Positions 33,186 through 43,104 of a stretch of 64,000 nt of DNA are shown piece by piece. Below the pieces are notes generated by a model. That model had not been told where the DNA came from. It saw only the letters and a program-made list of their open reading frames with translations, and did no database searches. The stretch's first letter is position 1; each line of letters begins with the position of its first letter. Source of the DNA: an alpha proteobacterium AAP38 (GTDB taxonomy: Bacteria > Pseudomonadota > Alphaproteobacteria > Azospirillales > Azospirillaceae); assembly GCA_001296005.1 (NCBI GenBank), contig LJHR01000005.1, positions 62,001 through 126,000 on the forward strand. Reading direction: 5' to 3'. The position numbers and the translations under genes are program-made.

Positions 33186-35279
33186 TCAGGCGGCCCTTCT
33201 TGCCAGCGCCTCGTCAACGGCCGACAGGAACTCCGGCACGCGCAATGGCTTCGTCAGATAGCGGTGGAAACCGGCGGCCAACCCCCGCTCAACCTCCCGG
33301 GGCAGGGCGTTGGCCGACAGGGCGAGGGCAGGGATGCCTGAAGTGGCCGGATCGGCACGCAGCCGGGCCAGCACTTCGAACCCATCCATACCCGGCAGGT
33401 TGATATCCAGAATGATGATGTCGGGCAGATGGGACCGCGCCAGCTGCAATCCCGATCCGGGATCGGCGGCCACCAGCAGGTGGAAGCCGCCCAGGCTGTC
33501 GATCAGGTCACGCATCAGCTGAATGTTGGCGGGATTATCCTCCACATACAGCATCGTGCGCTCCCTATCGGCACTGTTGCCGGTCAGGGCGGCGGTCCGG
33601 GTGTTTTCCAGGGCGACGACCGGGGCGGCGGCGGGCAGGTCGAAATGGAACCTGCTGCCCCGTCCTTCCGTACTGTCCACCAGGATCACACCCCCCATGG
33701 CCTGGACCAGGCGCTGGCAGATGGTGAGGCCGATACCCGTGCCCTCAACCGTGCCATGCTCGCGTCCCAGACGGTTGAAGGGCTGGAACAGCTGATTGAG
33801 ACGGTCGGCGGGGATGCCGAGGCCAGTATCGGTCACGGAAACAGATATACGGCCATCGGTTCCGGGCACGACGGACAGGATAACCCGGCCATTGGCACGG
33901 TTATATTTGATGGCGTTGGAGGTGAGGTTGCTCAACACCTGCACCAGCCGCGTCCGGTCAGCATAAACGGTGGCGCTCTCCGTCTTGATATCAAGGGACA
34001 GGGTGATGCCGGCGCCGTCGGCGACGGGCTGCATGTTGCTGGCCACATCGCGCGCGACCGCTGCCGCATCGACAGGCTCCAGCGACATGGACAGCCGACC
34101 GGCCTCGACCTTGGCCAGATCCAAGACCTCGTCGATCAGACGCAGCAGATGTGTGCCGGCCTTCTCAATCTGAACGGCGGCGCGTTCCTGCTTGACGGTC
34201 AGTGGTTCACGGGCACGGTTATAGAGCAGCAACTGCGCGAACCCCATGATGGAGTTCAGGGGCGTGCGCAATTCGTGGCTCATGCTGGCCAGGAATTCGG
34301 ACTTGGCCTGACTGGCGGCCTCCGCGCGGGCGCGGGCTTCCTCTAGATCCAGGGTGCGTTCGGCCACACGCTGTTCCAGGGCGACCTTGGATTGCTCCAA
34401 CTCCGCCTCGATGCGGCGGCGGACCTGCATCTCCTCTCCCAAAGCCTGGAAGGACCGGCGCAGCTGTTCGGCTTCACGCGCGGCGGCGGCGGAAATGCGA
34501 CGGTCGGCGATCCCGGCCACCAGGGCCAGAACCAGCAGGCCATAGGTGGCGGCGGCGATGGCGGCGGCCAGGACGGTCCGCGGGATGCCTTCGGATGCGG
34601 GCGGCAGGGTCGGGTCGATGGTGACGACAAGGGCGCCCATCCCCGTATAATGCATGCCGCAGATGGCAACGCCCATGACAAGGGCCGCCGCCACGCGCAA
34701 ACTGAAACGATGCGGCGTCAGGGCCAGCCAGAGCGCAACCGTCGCGGCCACCAGGGCGATCACGACGGACAGCGTGAAGAGGCCGGGTTCATAGGCGATG
34801 GAGCCTGGCAGCAGCAGTGCCGCCATGCCGGTATAGTGCATGACCACGACGCCCATGCCCACAATCGCGCCTGCCGGCAACAGCCGCGCCGGCCCGATGC
34901 CGCCGCTGACCAGCCACAGGCCAAGCGCCACCACCGCAATGGGCACCACCAAGGACAGGATGGTCAATCCTGTATGGAAACCGACTGCGGCCTCTGTATC
35001 GAAGGCCAGCATACCCAGGAAATGCATGGACCAGATGCCGCCACCCAGTGCCATTGACGCTGCGCCATGCCAGGCCCAGCGCCAGCTTCCGTCCGAATGA
35101 CGCAGCCGTTCGGCCATATCCAGGGCGACGAAGGAAGCAAAAGCGGCGGTCAGGTAGGATAGCGCAACCAGCCAAAGGTTGTGACCCGTAGCAGCACCCT
35201 CGGCGTTCGTGAAGCATAAACCCAGAATCTCAACGCGCACCAATACCCCCGCCCACAAGCCGTTCATGGGAGTATCCAT
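33186..35279 (-). CDS. MHYT-domain hybrid sensor histidine kinase
   Basis: 697 residues. N-terminal seven-helix MHYT sensor (~1-260) with MHFLGM, MHYTGM and MHYTGM copies, proposed to sense O2, CO or NO through bound metal. A coiled coil leads to HisKA (SEFLASMSHELRTPLNSIMGF, ~residue 335), HATPase_c (TSNAIKYNRANGRV, DTGLGIP, GTVEGTGIGL) and a C-terminal receiver (MLYVEDNPANIQL, IIILDINLPGMDG, LTKPL). Being cotranscribed with an HD-GYP regulator, it probably links a gas or redox signal to c-di-GMP level. Start at 35279 lacks a good ribosome site; Met 5 codons later is possible. Confidence 0.88.
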   Translation of the reverse strand: MDTPMNGLWAGVLVRVEILGLCFTNAEGAATGHNLWLVALSYLTAAFASFVALDMAERLRHSDGSWRWAWHGAASMALGGGIWSMHFLGMLAFDTEAAVGFHTGLTILSLVVPIAVVALGLWLVSGGIGPARLLPAGAIVGMGVVVMHYTGMAALLLPGSIAYEPGLFTLSVVIALVAATVALWLALTPHRFSLRVAAALVMGVAICGMHYTGMGALVVTIDPTLPPASEGIPRTVLAAAIAAATYGLLVLALVAGIADRRISAAAAREAEQLRRSFQALGEEMQVRRRIEAELEQSKVALEQRVAERTLDLEEARARAEAASQAKSEFLASMSHELRTPLNSIMGFAQLLLYNRAREPLTVKQERAAVQIEKAGTHLLRLIDEVLDLAKVEAGRLSMSLEPVDAAAVARDVASNMQPVADGAGITLSLDIKTESATVYADRTRLVQVLSNLTSNAIKYNRANGRVILSVVPGTDGRISVSVTDTGLGIPADRLNQLFQPFNRLGREHGTVEGTGIGLTICQRLVQAMGGVILVDSTEGRGSRFHFDLPAAAPVVALENTRTAALTGNSADRERTMLYVEDNPANIQLMRDLIDSLGGFHLLVAADPGSGLQLARSHLPDIIILDINLPGMDGFEVLARLRADPATSGIPALALSANALPREVERGLAAGFHRYLTKPLRVPEFLSAVDEALARRAA

Positions 35280-35519
35280 ATTTATGCGACATCGGAAAGG
35301 TTAAAAGCACGAACGAACAATTCGCGGTGGACGCAACTTGCCGTTCGGTGGCGGCCTTCTGAAATGGATGGAGTGGGTTAAGGATGGGCCACAGCCGTGC
35401 ACTATCCCAATGCACTTGCCATCGGTCGCTGCGGTCCGTTCTGTTTCCGATCCAGCACGCGTATTCTGTGCTCAACGCGCGGCCAAGGGTGCCGGCGGAT
35501 TTCGTGGAACGAACGCCCG

Positions 35520-38500
35520 ATGCGGTTACGGTTGCTGTCATTGAGGGGACGGTTGGTCCTTTTGCTGGTCGTGGTCATCATGGCCGCGTCCGGGTTGATG
35601 CTTCTGGAATATCAATCGCGCCGGCACGAGGCGCAGCAGCAAGCATTGAACCGGGCACAGGACATTGCCCGCTTCGCCGCCACGCAGCAGGCAGAGCTTC
35701 TGACCAGCCTGCAGCGTCTGGTGGGGGTTGCGGCCACCCGCATCTCGCGCGAGGCACCGGCGGACTGTGCCCGTTCACTGCAAACGCTGAAGGGGACCCA
35801 GCCTTGGGTTTCCAACATCTTTGTCGCCCGGCCCGACGGGTCGATTCTGTGTTCGACCGCCTCCGATGATGAAGAGATCAACCTGTCCGATCGCGCTTAT
35901 TTCAAAGAGGCGCTGACAAAGGTTCGCCCGGCAAGTAGCGGTTATCTCCGGTCACGCGCCTCGGGCCGCCCCGTGATGGTCTATGCCCAGCCGATTGTTG
36001 TGGAGGATCGGCAGGTGTCGGGCGTGGCGCTTGCCGGTATGCTCCTCGACTGGCTGGATGGTCTGGCGGCCCGGACATTGGCGGCGGCACCCGGCGCCAC
36101 GCTGACCGCGCTGGATCGCGATGGTGTGGTCCTGGCCCGCTATCCCGCCATGTCGGGGATAGACGGTGTTTCGATGGCGCATGCACCCTTCGCGCAGGCG
36201 GCCATGACCAGCGATCAGGGCACCTGGATCGGTGAAGAACTGGACGAGGTTCCGCGGCTGATGGGTTTCGTGTCGCTGAACAGCGGTATCCGCATCATCG
36301 TCTCCTATCCCCGAGACGAGGTTCTGTCGTTGGCCGTGGGGCAGTTCCAGCGCAATATGGGCCTGCTATTTGCCTTGGCCGTCCTGTCGGTCATGGCTCT
36401 TTATCTGGGCCTGACGCAGGCTGTCCTGAACCCGTTGCGCGATCTGATTGGCACAGTGCAGAGGTTGGGTCGTGGAGAATTGAGCCTGCGTGCCGTTGCG
36501 GGACCGGGAGAGATCGGAACCCTGGCCGCCGCCATCAACGATATGGCCGCCGGTCTGCAACGGCAGACGGCGGAACTGGCCACCCGCGATGCCCAATACC
36601 GCCTGCTGTCGGAACAGGGCAGTGACGTGGTGGCACTGCACACGCTGGATGGCACTTATATCTATGTCTCACCCACGGCCAGCTGGATGCTGGGCTATGC
36701 GCCCGAACAACTGATTGGGTCCACCCCGCAGGACCGCGTTCACCCGGACGAACGGGCGGTGCTGGAGCGTGCCCTGTCCATCCTGATCGCGGGCATGCCC
36801 TGCGCGCCCGTGACCTATCGGCTGCGCCATGGCGATGGCCACTGGATCTGGGTGGAGACGGCCTTTGCCCTGGCGGCGGATGCGCTGGCGGGACAGCGTA
36901 TCGTTTCGGCCACCCGCGATGTCGGTGACCGCGTCACCCAGGAACAGGAATTGCGCGCGGCGCGCGACCGCATGGGCGAACAGGCGCAAAGTCTCCAGGC
37001 GCTCGCCGCCGATCTGGACCGGTCCCGCCGCATCGCCGAAGCCGCAGCGGAAGCGGCCGAAGCCGCGCGCGGCGAAGCGGAACGCGCCAATCAGGCCAAG
37101 TCGGAATTCCTGGCGAATATGAGCCATGAGGTTCGAACGCCGATGAACGGCATCGTGGGCATGACAGCGCTTCTGCTGGACACAGCCCTGACGCCGGAGC
37201 AGCGGGGCTTTGCCGAAACGATCCGGGAAAGCGCGGATGCCCTTCTCTATGTCATCAATGACATCCTGGATGTTTCGAAGCTGGAAGCCGGCAAGCTGGA
37301 ACTGGAGAGCATTGATTTCGCGCTGGATGAGATCGTGGATGGCGTTGTCGCGCTTCTAACACCCCGCGCCCAGGAGAAGGGCATCGCCCTGACGGTCCAT
37401 ATCGATCCTACCGTCAACAGGGCCTATCGCGGCGACCCTCCGCGTCTGCGTCAGATTCTGCTTAATCTGGCGGGCAACGCCGTGAAATTCACCAGCGAGG
37501 GGCAGGTCGCCATCCATGTCGCGGCCGCCAATGACGCGCCGGGCGGGGTGACGCCGCTGCAATTCGCCGTTAGTGACACCGGCATCGGCATGAGTGCTGA
37601 ACAGGTCGGACGGCTGTTCCAGAAATTCACTCAGGCGGATAATTCCATCACCCGCCGTTTCGGTGGGACCGGCCTTGGCCTTACTATCTGCCGTCAGCTT
37701 GTGCAGCTGATGGGGGGCGACATCACGGTTGAGAGCAAAAGCGGGGAGGGCAGCCGCTTCTGCTTCACGGTTCCGCTGCCTGACGCTGCGGCGCCCCCCC
37801 CGGATTCGGCCCGCATGGATGAATGGCTGCGTGATCGGCGTGCCCTTGTCGTTGACGATACGGACACGGACCGCCGCATCCTGTCGCGTCAGCTGGAACG
37901 GCTGGGCATGAAGGTCGCCGTGGCCAATGGCGCGCCGGCGGCCTTGGCCGACCTGGAACGCGCCCTGCGTGAAGGCACCTGTCCCAAGCTGATCCTGATC
38001 GATCAGGCCATGCCGGGCATGACGGGCGAGACGCTGGGCGCCTGGCTGCGCGGTCATCCCAGCTTTGCCGGTATCAAACTTGTGCTTGTCACCTCTGCCG
38101 GCAAGCCGGATCCCGGCGATCCGGCGGCGGAGAATTTTGATGCCGTCATGGTCAAGCCGATACGCCCGCAGAATCTGAAGGAGGTTCTGGGCCGCCTGTT
38201 CGCGCCCGCATCAGGCCCGATGCCGGACATGGGCACCAGTCTGGATGCCGGTCGTGGCAAGGGGCGGCGTGTGCTGGTGGTGGATGACAATTCCGTCAAC
38301 CGCAACGTTGCCCGCCTTATCCTTGAGCGGGATGGCTATGGCGTCGATCTGGTGGATGACGGCATGGAAGCCATCGTGGCGGCGGAGGCCAGCCGATACG
38401 ATCTGATCCTGATGGATGTTCAGATGCCTGGCATGGACGGGATCGAGGCGACGCGCATGATCCGTACGCAGGAAGGCCAGACAGGCAAGCCCCGGACGCC

Positions 38501-39062
38501 CATCATCGCCATGACGGCCAACGCCATGGTCGGCATGCGCGAGAGCTATCTGGAAGCCGGCATGGACGATTACGTTTCCAAACCCTATGAGCCCCTGGAA
38601 TTGCTGCGTACGGCGGCGCATTGGTGCGGCATGCGGGAAACCCCTGACCCCGCCATTGCCCCGCCCCCTTCGGAGAACTTGATGGATTTCTTTGCTTATC
38701 CCGTCATCGACAAGACGGTCATGGACGGGTTGCTGGCCTTTACCGACGGTCCGGAATTTGCCGATCTGGTCACGAAATTCGTGGCAACAGGGCGTGAACG
38801 TACGGCGCGGATGGGCAGCCTGGCGCAAAATGGCGGTTGGGAGGAATTGCGGCGTGAGGCGCATTCCATGATCTCCCTGGCCGGCAATCTGGGGCTGCGG
38901 CAGGTGCAGCATCTGGCGGCTGCCATCGAAACCAGCCTGATCAACGGGGAACAGGCAACAGCCGCAAAGCTGGCCCAGAAGATATCCAATCTGGCGCCGG
39001 CTGCGTGGCAGGCGGCGGAAGACCATGGGGACGCCTTGGTTCGGTTGCCAACAGCGCTTTGA
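35520..39062 (+). CDS. large hybrid sensor histidine kinase (Cache-HAMP-PAS-HisKA-HATPase-REC-REC-Hpt)
   Basis: 1180 residues from ATG 35520; the frame extends 41 codons upstream but without homology. Order: TM1 (~10-28), periplasmic Cache-like domain to ~275, TM2 (~280-300), HAMP, PAS (~355-460), coiled coil, HisKA ([21 protein letters not shown]), HATPase_c ([31 protein letters not shown]), receiver 1 ([18 protein letters not shown]), receiver 2 ([27 protein letters not shown]) and Hpt ([14 protein letters not shown]). The Hpt His is kept but the usual following Lys-Gly is Ile-Ser. It is divergent from the MHYT kinase operon; no DNA-binding regulator is adjacent. Confidence 0.88.
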   Translation: MRLRLLSLRGRLVLLLVVVIMAASGLMLLEYQSRRHEAQQQALNRAQDIARFAATQQAELLTSLQRLVGVAATRISREAPADCARSLQTLKGTQPWVSNIFVARPDGSILCSTASDDEEINLSDRAYFKEALTKVRPASSGYLRSRASGRPVMVYAQPIVVEDRQVSGVALAGMLLDWLDGLAARTLAAAPGATLTALDRDGVVLARYPAMSGIDGVSMAHAPFAQAAMTSDQGTWIGEELDEVPRLMGFVSLNSGIRIIVSYPRDEVLSLAVGQFQRNMGLLFALAVLSVMALYLGLTQAVLNPLRDLIGTVQRLGRGELSLRAVAGPGEIGTLAAAINDMAAGLQRQTAELATRDAQYRLLSEQGSDVVALHTLDGTYIYVSPTASWMLGYAPEQLIGSTPQDRVHPDERAVLERALSILIAGMPCAPVTYRLRHGDGHWIWVETAFALAADALAGQRIVSATRDVGDRVTQEQELRAARDRMGEQAQSLQALAADLDRSRRIAEAAAEAAEAARGEAERANQAKSEFLANMSHEVRTPMNGIVGMTALLLDTALTPEQRGFAETIRESADALLYVINDILDVSKLEAGKLELESIDFALDEIVDGVVALLTPRAQEKGIALTVHIDPTVNRAYRGDPPRLRQILLNLAGNAVKFTSEGQVAIHVAAANDAPGGVTPLQFAVSDTGIGMSAEQVGRLFQKFTQADNSITRRFGGTGLGLTICRQLVQLMGGDITVESKSGEGSRFCFTVPLPDAAAPPPDSARMDEWLRDRRALVVDDTDTDRRILSRQLERLGMKVAVANGAPAALADLERALREGTCPKLILIDQAMPGMTGETLGAWLRGHPSFAGIKLVLVTSAGKPDPGDPAAENFDAVMVKPIRPQNLKEVLGRLFAPASGPMPDMGTSLDAGRGKGRRVLVVDDNSVNRNVARLILERDGYGVDLVDDGMEAIVAAEASRYDLILMDVQMPGMDGIEATRMIRTQEGQTGKPRTPIIAMTANAMVGMRESYLEAGMDDYVSKPYEPLELLRTAAHWCGMRETPDPAIAPPPSENLMDFFAYPVIDKTVMDGLLAFTDGPEFADLVTKFVATGRERTARMGSLAQNGGWEELRREAHSMISLAGNLGLRQVQHLAAAIETSLINGEQATAAKLAQKISNLAPAAWQAAEDHGDALVRLPTAL

Positions 39063-39112
39063 CCACTGGCTGTCATCCCGCAAGGCCGCCTTGCACCCAC
39101 TAGGCAAAAGAA

Positions 39113-39143
39113 AAAGGGCGTTCCCACCTGGGGAACGCCCTTT
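39113..39143. terminator. bidirectional terminator between hybrid kinase and rpsI
   Basis: Perfect 13-bp stem AAAGGGCGTTCCC/GGGAACGCCCTTT with a 5-nt loop, flanked by an A-run on the left (a U-tract for the minus-strand rplM-rpsI transcript). Confidence 0.85.
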
Positions 39144-39180
39144 CTCCGTACTGAGCCCGGCGAACCGGGGCCAAGCGTGA

Positions 39181-39663
39181 TTAGCGCTTGGAGAACTGGA
39201 AGCTGCGGCGGGCCTTGGCCTTACCGTACTTCTTACGCTCGACCACGCGGCTATCGCGGGTCAGCAGGCCAGCGGCCTTCAGCGGAGGACGCAGGCCCGG
39301 CTCGAAGTAGGTCAGGGCCTTGGAGATGCCGTGACGCAGTGCACCGGCCTGGCCCGACAGACCACCACCGGAAACGGTGGCGACGATGTCGAACTGCTCA
39401 ATGCGGCTGGTGATCTGGAACGGCTGGTTGATCATCATGCGCAGCACGGGGCGGGCGAAATAAACTGCCAGCTCACGGCCATTCACGGTGATCTTGCCGG
39501 TGCCGGGCTTCACCCAGACGCGGGCAACGGCGTTCTTGCGCTTGCCGGTGGCATAAGCGCGACCGAAAGCGTCGAGCTTGGGCTCGACCGGACCGGCCGG
39601 TTCAGCGGCGACGGAGGCGGCAGCGCCGGCCTTCAGGTCAGCGAGGCTGTTGATCGTGGCCAT
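39181..39663 (-). CDS. rpsI: 30S ribosomal protein S9
   Basis: 160 residues; alphaproteobacterial S9 with an N-terminal extension of ~30 residues rich in Ala/Glu/Pro. The core has [46 protein letters not shown] and the basic C-terminus [20 protein letters not shown] that reaches the P-site tRNA. It follows rplM by 3 nt, the conserved rplM-rpsI operon. Confidence 0.97.
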   Translation of the reverse strand: MATINSLADLKAGAAASVAAEPAGPVEPKLDAFGRAYATGKRKNAVARVWVKPGTGKITVNGRELAVYFARPVLRMMINQPFQITSRIEQFDIVATVSGGGLSGQAGALRHGISKALTYFEPGLRPPLKAAGLLTRDSRVVERKKYGKAKARRSFQFSKR

Positions 39664-39666
39664 TTA

Positions 39667-40131
39667 TCAGGCGCTCCGCTTGTTCTTGGCGTTCTTGGCG
39701 GCGAGGTCCAGCACCACCGGCGACTGCGCGGCGTGCGGATGCTCGGCACCAGCGTAAACGCGCAGGTTGCCCATCTGGCGGCGGCCCAGCGGGCTGCGCT
39801 TGATCATGCGTTCAACGGCCTTGATGACGACGCGCTCGGGGAAGCGGCCATCCAGGATCTGACCAGCGGAACGGCCCTTGATGCCGCCCGGGAAGCCGGT
39901 GTGCCAGTAGAACATGGCATCGTTCCGCTTGTTGCCGGTCAGGGCAACCTTGTCGGCATTGATGACGATGACATTGTCACCGCAATCCAGGAACGGGGTA
40001 TAGGTGGGCTTGGTCTTGCCGCGCAGGATCAGGGCGATCTGGCTGGCGAGACGACCCAGGACAACGCCTTCCGCATCGATCAGAATCCAGTTCTTCTCGA
40101 TCTCGGACGGCTTCAGGTTAAAGGTCTTCAT
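39667..40131 (-). CDS. rplM: 50S ribosomal protein L13
   Basis: 154 residues from ATG 40131, where L13 homology starts ([15 protein letters not shown]). Conserved segments are [59 protein letters not shown] and [13 protein letters not shown] longer in-frame upstream extension is not part of the family. First gene of the rplM-rpsI operon. Confidence 0.97.
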   Translation of the reverse strand: MKTFNLKPSEIEKNWILIDAEGVVLGRLASQIALILRGKTKPTYTPFLDCGDNVIVINADKVALTGNKRNDAMFYWHTGFPGGIKGRSAGQILDGRFPERVVIKAVERMIKRSPLGRRQMGNLRVYAGAEHPHAAQSPVVLDLAAKNAKNKRSA

Positions 40132-40256
40132 CGGAGCACTCGGGCTTATACGGATGAAGGCGCCAACCACCGGGCTGGCACCGAAGCGGATGGTGATGTA
40201 CCGCCCATCACCCGCCGCCGCAAGCAAAAAATGCAGCAGATGCAATGGCCTGTAAA

Positions 40257-40274
40257 ACGGTATTATAATACCGT
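40257..40274. promoter_or_regulatory. 18-bp perfect AT-rich palindrome upstream of rplM
   Basis: ACGGTATTATAATACCGT is a perfect dyad 126 nt before rplM in the 305-nt gap to the divergent lipoprotein gene. The gap otherwise holds no gene; its middle is AT-rich, as expected for promoters in both directions. It may be an operator of an unidentified dimeric regulator. Confidence 0.4.
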
Positions 40275-40436
40275 ATTTACAAACATATTGATTTCATTGA
40301 GAAAATCCCCGCCGTCCGAAGGTGCCTTGTGCCTGGAAGCCTTTGCCATGACGCGGTGACATGGGGTGGATGCGTGGGAACAAGCGGGCGGGCGACGATG
40401 TTCATCCTTCATCCGCCACTTACGATGGAGAAGATT

Positions 40437-40673
40437 ATGTCGATCGCCTATGCCAAGGCCGGAATTGCCGCTCTTACCTTGACCTTCACCCTGGCTGCGT
40501 GCGGCAGCAACATGCAGGAACGCGCCGCCAGTGGCGCCCTGATCGGTGCCGGTACCGGTGCGGTCCTGGGTGGCAGCCTTGGCAGCGCCGCCCTGGGTGG
40601 CCTTGCGGGCGCCGGCGCCGGTGTCGTGGTGAACGAGATGCAGAAGGACAAGCAGAAGAAGCGCAAGCACTGA
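40437..40673 (+). CDS. small glycine-zipper lipoprotein
   Basis: 78 residues from ATG 40437 (GGAG 6 nt upstream). A lipoprotein signal ends in LAAC (Cys ~20). The mature part is a single glycine-zipper segment (SGALIGAGTGAVLGGSLGSAALGGLAGAGAGVVV) followed by a very basic tail (KDKQKKRKH). This is a common envelope-associated family of unknown function, similar in style to osmotically inducible and entericidin-like proteins. A strong terminator follows. Confidence 0.78.
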   Translation: MSIAYAKAGIAALTLTFTLAACGSNMQERAASGALIGAGTGAVLGGSLGSAALGGLAGAGAGVVVNEMQKDKQKKRKH

Positions 40674-40701
40674 TGCGGGCTGGCGGGCGCTCCTAATGCT
40701 C

Positions 40702-40733
40702 AAAGGCCGCCGGGATCGCTCCCGGCGGCCTTT
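40702..40733 (+). terminator. intrinsic terminator after the lipoprotein gene
   Basis: Perfect 14-bp stem AAAGGCCGCCGGGA/TCCCGGCGGCCTTT with a TCGC loop and a 5-T tract; it also faces the end of the convergent S46 peptidase gene. Confidence 0.9.
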
Positions 40734-40759
40734 TTGCACAGGACGAAGCCCCCAGGCCC

Positions 40760-42835
40760 TTACTTCAGGCCCAGTTCCTTCACGATATGCTGTGCGCCAT
40801 AAACATTGCGCAGCGCCTCGGACATGCCGCGCACATCGACCATGACGGTACGGTTACGCTTGGGTTCATAGCCATAATCGCCCGACAGGCTGTGGATATT
40901 GCCATCGAAGACCAGGCCGATCACCTCGCCCTTGGCATTGATGGCAGCGGAGCCGGAATTGCCGCCGATAATGTCGTTGGTGGAGACGGCGTTATAGGGC
41001 GTGGCCATATTGACCTTGCCCTTGGCGTCGTCCCAGCTCTTGGCCATATCGAACGGGAAGGCGCCGGTGTCGCGCTCATACAGGCCACCGATGGTGGTGT
41101 AGGGCTTGACCTCGGTGCCATCCAGCTCCGTCCAGCCCTGCATCTTGCCATAGGACAGGCGCAGCGACAGGGTGGCGTCGGGATAGACGCTGTCGCCATA
41201 AAGGGCGAAGCGGGCCTTGGCGATGCGGGCCTGGGCCTGCTCGACCACGGCGTCCACTTCCTCTTCCACGGACTTGCGGGCCGCGCGGGCGGCGGCGTCC
41301 ACCACCTTCATCAACTTGATCATCGGATCGTCAGAGGCATCGACGGCAGCCTTGCCGCCTTCGAACAGGCGCAGGCGTTCCGCCGGATCACCCAGCTTGC
41401 TGCCCTTCACGGCGGCGGCCGCCACCTGATCGGGCGACTGCTTGCCCAGCACGGCCTTGACCAGCGCGTCATCGGGGCCGAACTGCTCGCGGAACTTGGT
41501 CAGCGAGAAGGTCAGCAGGGCGACTTCCAGGTCGGCATGCACCGGGGCCGGGTTGGACAGGCGCTGCTTCAGGGCCGGCAGGCGGCTGTCGCCATATTCG
41601 CGCAGACGCTGACCGGACGGCAGCAGGCGCTCATCCCCGGCGCGCAGCACCAGACGGGCATTCATGGCCAGCACACTGTCGAAGGCGCGCATGCGTTCCA
41701 GATGGATCAGGCGCTGATAAAGCTGAGCGTAACGGGTCTGAGCCTTCTCGATCTGCTCGAACGCGTCACCGACCTGGGCGGCCAGCTTCGGGTCAGCAGC
41801 AATCTTGGCGCGCAGATCCTGCTCGGCCTTCACCTTGGCACCAAAGAATTCCTTGTCGGCCAGCGCCATCTGGCGGCCCTTCCAGACCTTGATGGAATTC
41901 TCGATGCTGTTCAGATCGTCAAAGGCTTCGCGGTTGCGGTCGGCATTCTCGCGGCCAAACTCGATCAGGCGGCCACGCTTTTCCTGGGCGAAGAACAGGA
42001 ATGAGGGGGCGACATTGTCGCGCACGAATTCCAACTCGGCGATGGTGCGCAGACGGCTGGTGGAACCGGGATTGCCGATGACGAAGCTGGCATCGCCTTC
42101 CTTGCTGCCCTCGGTCGACCATTTGAAATGGTTGGGACTCTTGATCGGCTTGCCATCCTCGTAAACGCGCAGCAGCGACATGTCGAGCGCGTAGCGTGGG
42201 AAGTTGAAATTGTCGGGATCGCCGCCGAAGGAGGCGGCTGAGGCCTCCGGCGCGAAGGCCAGACGCACATCCTGATAGCGCTTGTACTTGTAAAGATTAT
42301 AGCGGCCGCCCTGATACAGGGTCACGGCGTCGCAGCGCAGCTTGGCGTCGCCACCGGCGCAGTTCTTTTCGATATCGGCCAGAACCGTGCGGCGGGCATT
42401 GGCAAAGTCCTGGCCCGTCTTGCCGGCGGTGGCGGCTTCGACCTGGGCCGTGACGTCGGTGATTTCAACCAGCTGGTTGATCTCGATCCCGGCGCAGCTC
42501 TTCTCTTCCGGGCGGGTCTTGGCCAGGAAACCGTCAGCCTGATAATCCTTGTCGGCAGAAGACAGTTCGGCGATGCAGTCGGCGACGCAATGGTGATTGG
42601 TCATCACCAGACCTTCACCCGACACGAAGCTGCCGGAGCAGCCGCCGGCCAGACGCACATAGGACAGCTGCGCCTTCTTCAGCCATTTGGCGTCCGGCGC
42701 GAAGCCGGTGGCCTTGGCGATGGCCGCCGTCGGCACATTGTCGATGGTCCACATGCCTTCATCGGCGTGGGCCGCACCCACCAGCAGGGCGATGGCCGCA
42801 GCGGTCGATACCGCCAGCTTCACCGTCTTCACCAT
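40760..42835 (-). CDS. S46 family serine peptidase (dipeptidyl-peptidase 7/11-like)
   Basis: 691 residues with a signal peptide cut near AHADEGMW. The DEGMWTIDN start of the mature protein, GGCSGSFVSGEGLVMTNHHC (catalytic His), GGDPDNFNFPRY (catalytic Asp) and IIGGNSGSAAINAKGEVIGLVFDGN (catalytic Ser, ~residue 625) define the S46 chymotrypsin-fold family with its inserted helical domain. These enzymes release dipeptides from peptide N-termini in the periplasm. Monocistronic, facing a terminator. Confidence 0.92.
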   Translation of the reverse strand: MVKTVKLAVSTAAAIALLVGAAHADEGMWTIDNVPTAAIAKATGFAPDAKWLKKAQLSYVRLAGGCSGSFVSGEGLVMTNHHCVADCIAELSSADKDYQADGFLAKTRPEEKSCAGIEINQLVEITDVTAQVEAATAGKTGQDFANARRTVLADIEKNCAGGDAKLRCDAVTLYQGGRYNLYKYKRYQDVRLAFAPEASAASFGGDPDNFNFPRYALDMSLLRVYEDGKPIKSPNHFKWSTEGSKEGDASFVIGNPGSTSRLRTIAELEFVRDNVAPSFLFFAQEKRGRLIEFGRENADRNREAFDDLNSIENSIKVWKGRQMALADKEFFGAKVKAEQDLRAKIAADPKLAAQVGDAFEQIEKAQTRYAQLYQRLIHLERMRAFDSVLAMNARLVLRAGDERLLPSGQRLREYGDSRLPALKQRLSNPAPVHADLEVALLTFSLTKFREQFGPDDALVKAVLGKQSPDQVAAAAVKGSKLGDPAERLRLFEGGKAAVDASDDPMIKLMKVVDAAARAARKSVEEEVDAVVEQAQARIAKARFALYGDSVYPDATLSLRLSYGKMQGWTELDGTEVKPYTTIGGLYERDTGAFPFDMAKSWDDAKGKVNMATPYNAVSTNDIIGGNSGSAAINAKGEVIGLVFDGNIHSLSGDYGYEPKRNRTVMVDVRGMSEALRNVYGAQHIVKELGLK

Positions 42836-43104
42836 GTTCGTTCCCGTCCTTCGTTCCGCTTAAGCGCGTTGGTGTCATGGATGCTGTAACCCACGGGCGC
42901 AGGCGCGCGCGCAGGTCAGGGGCGGCACCATGCGCCCAAGCCATGGGGCCGGTCAACGACCGGATGGGGCCAGTTTACAGCGGTGGCATGGTACCGCAGC
43001 TCCGCCTGCTTTATCCGCGCAGTGGTGATGGCCCGGCCTGACCGGGGCCAGTGGCCGGTGGCTGAGGCATGGTCTGGATGGACCTGCCCTGATGGAGATG
43101 CCCT

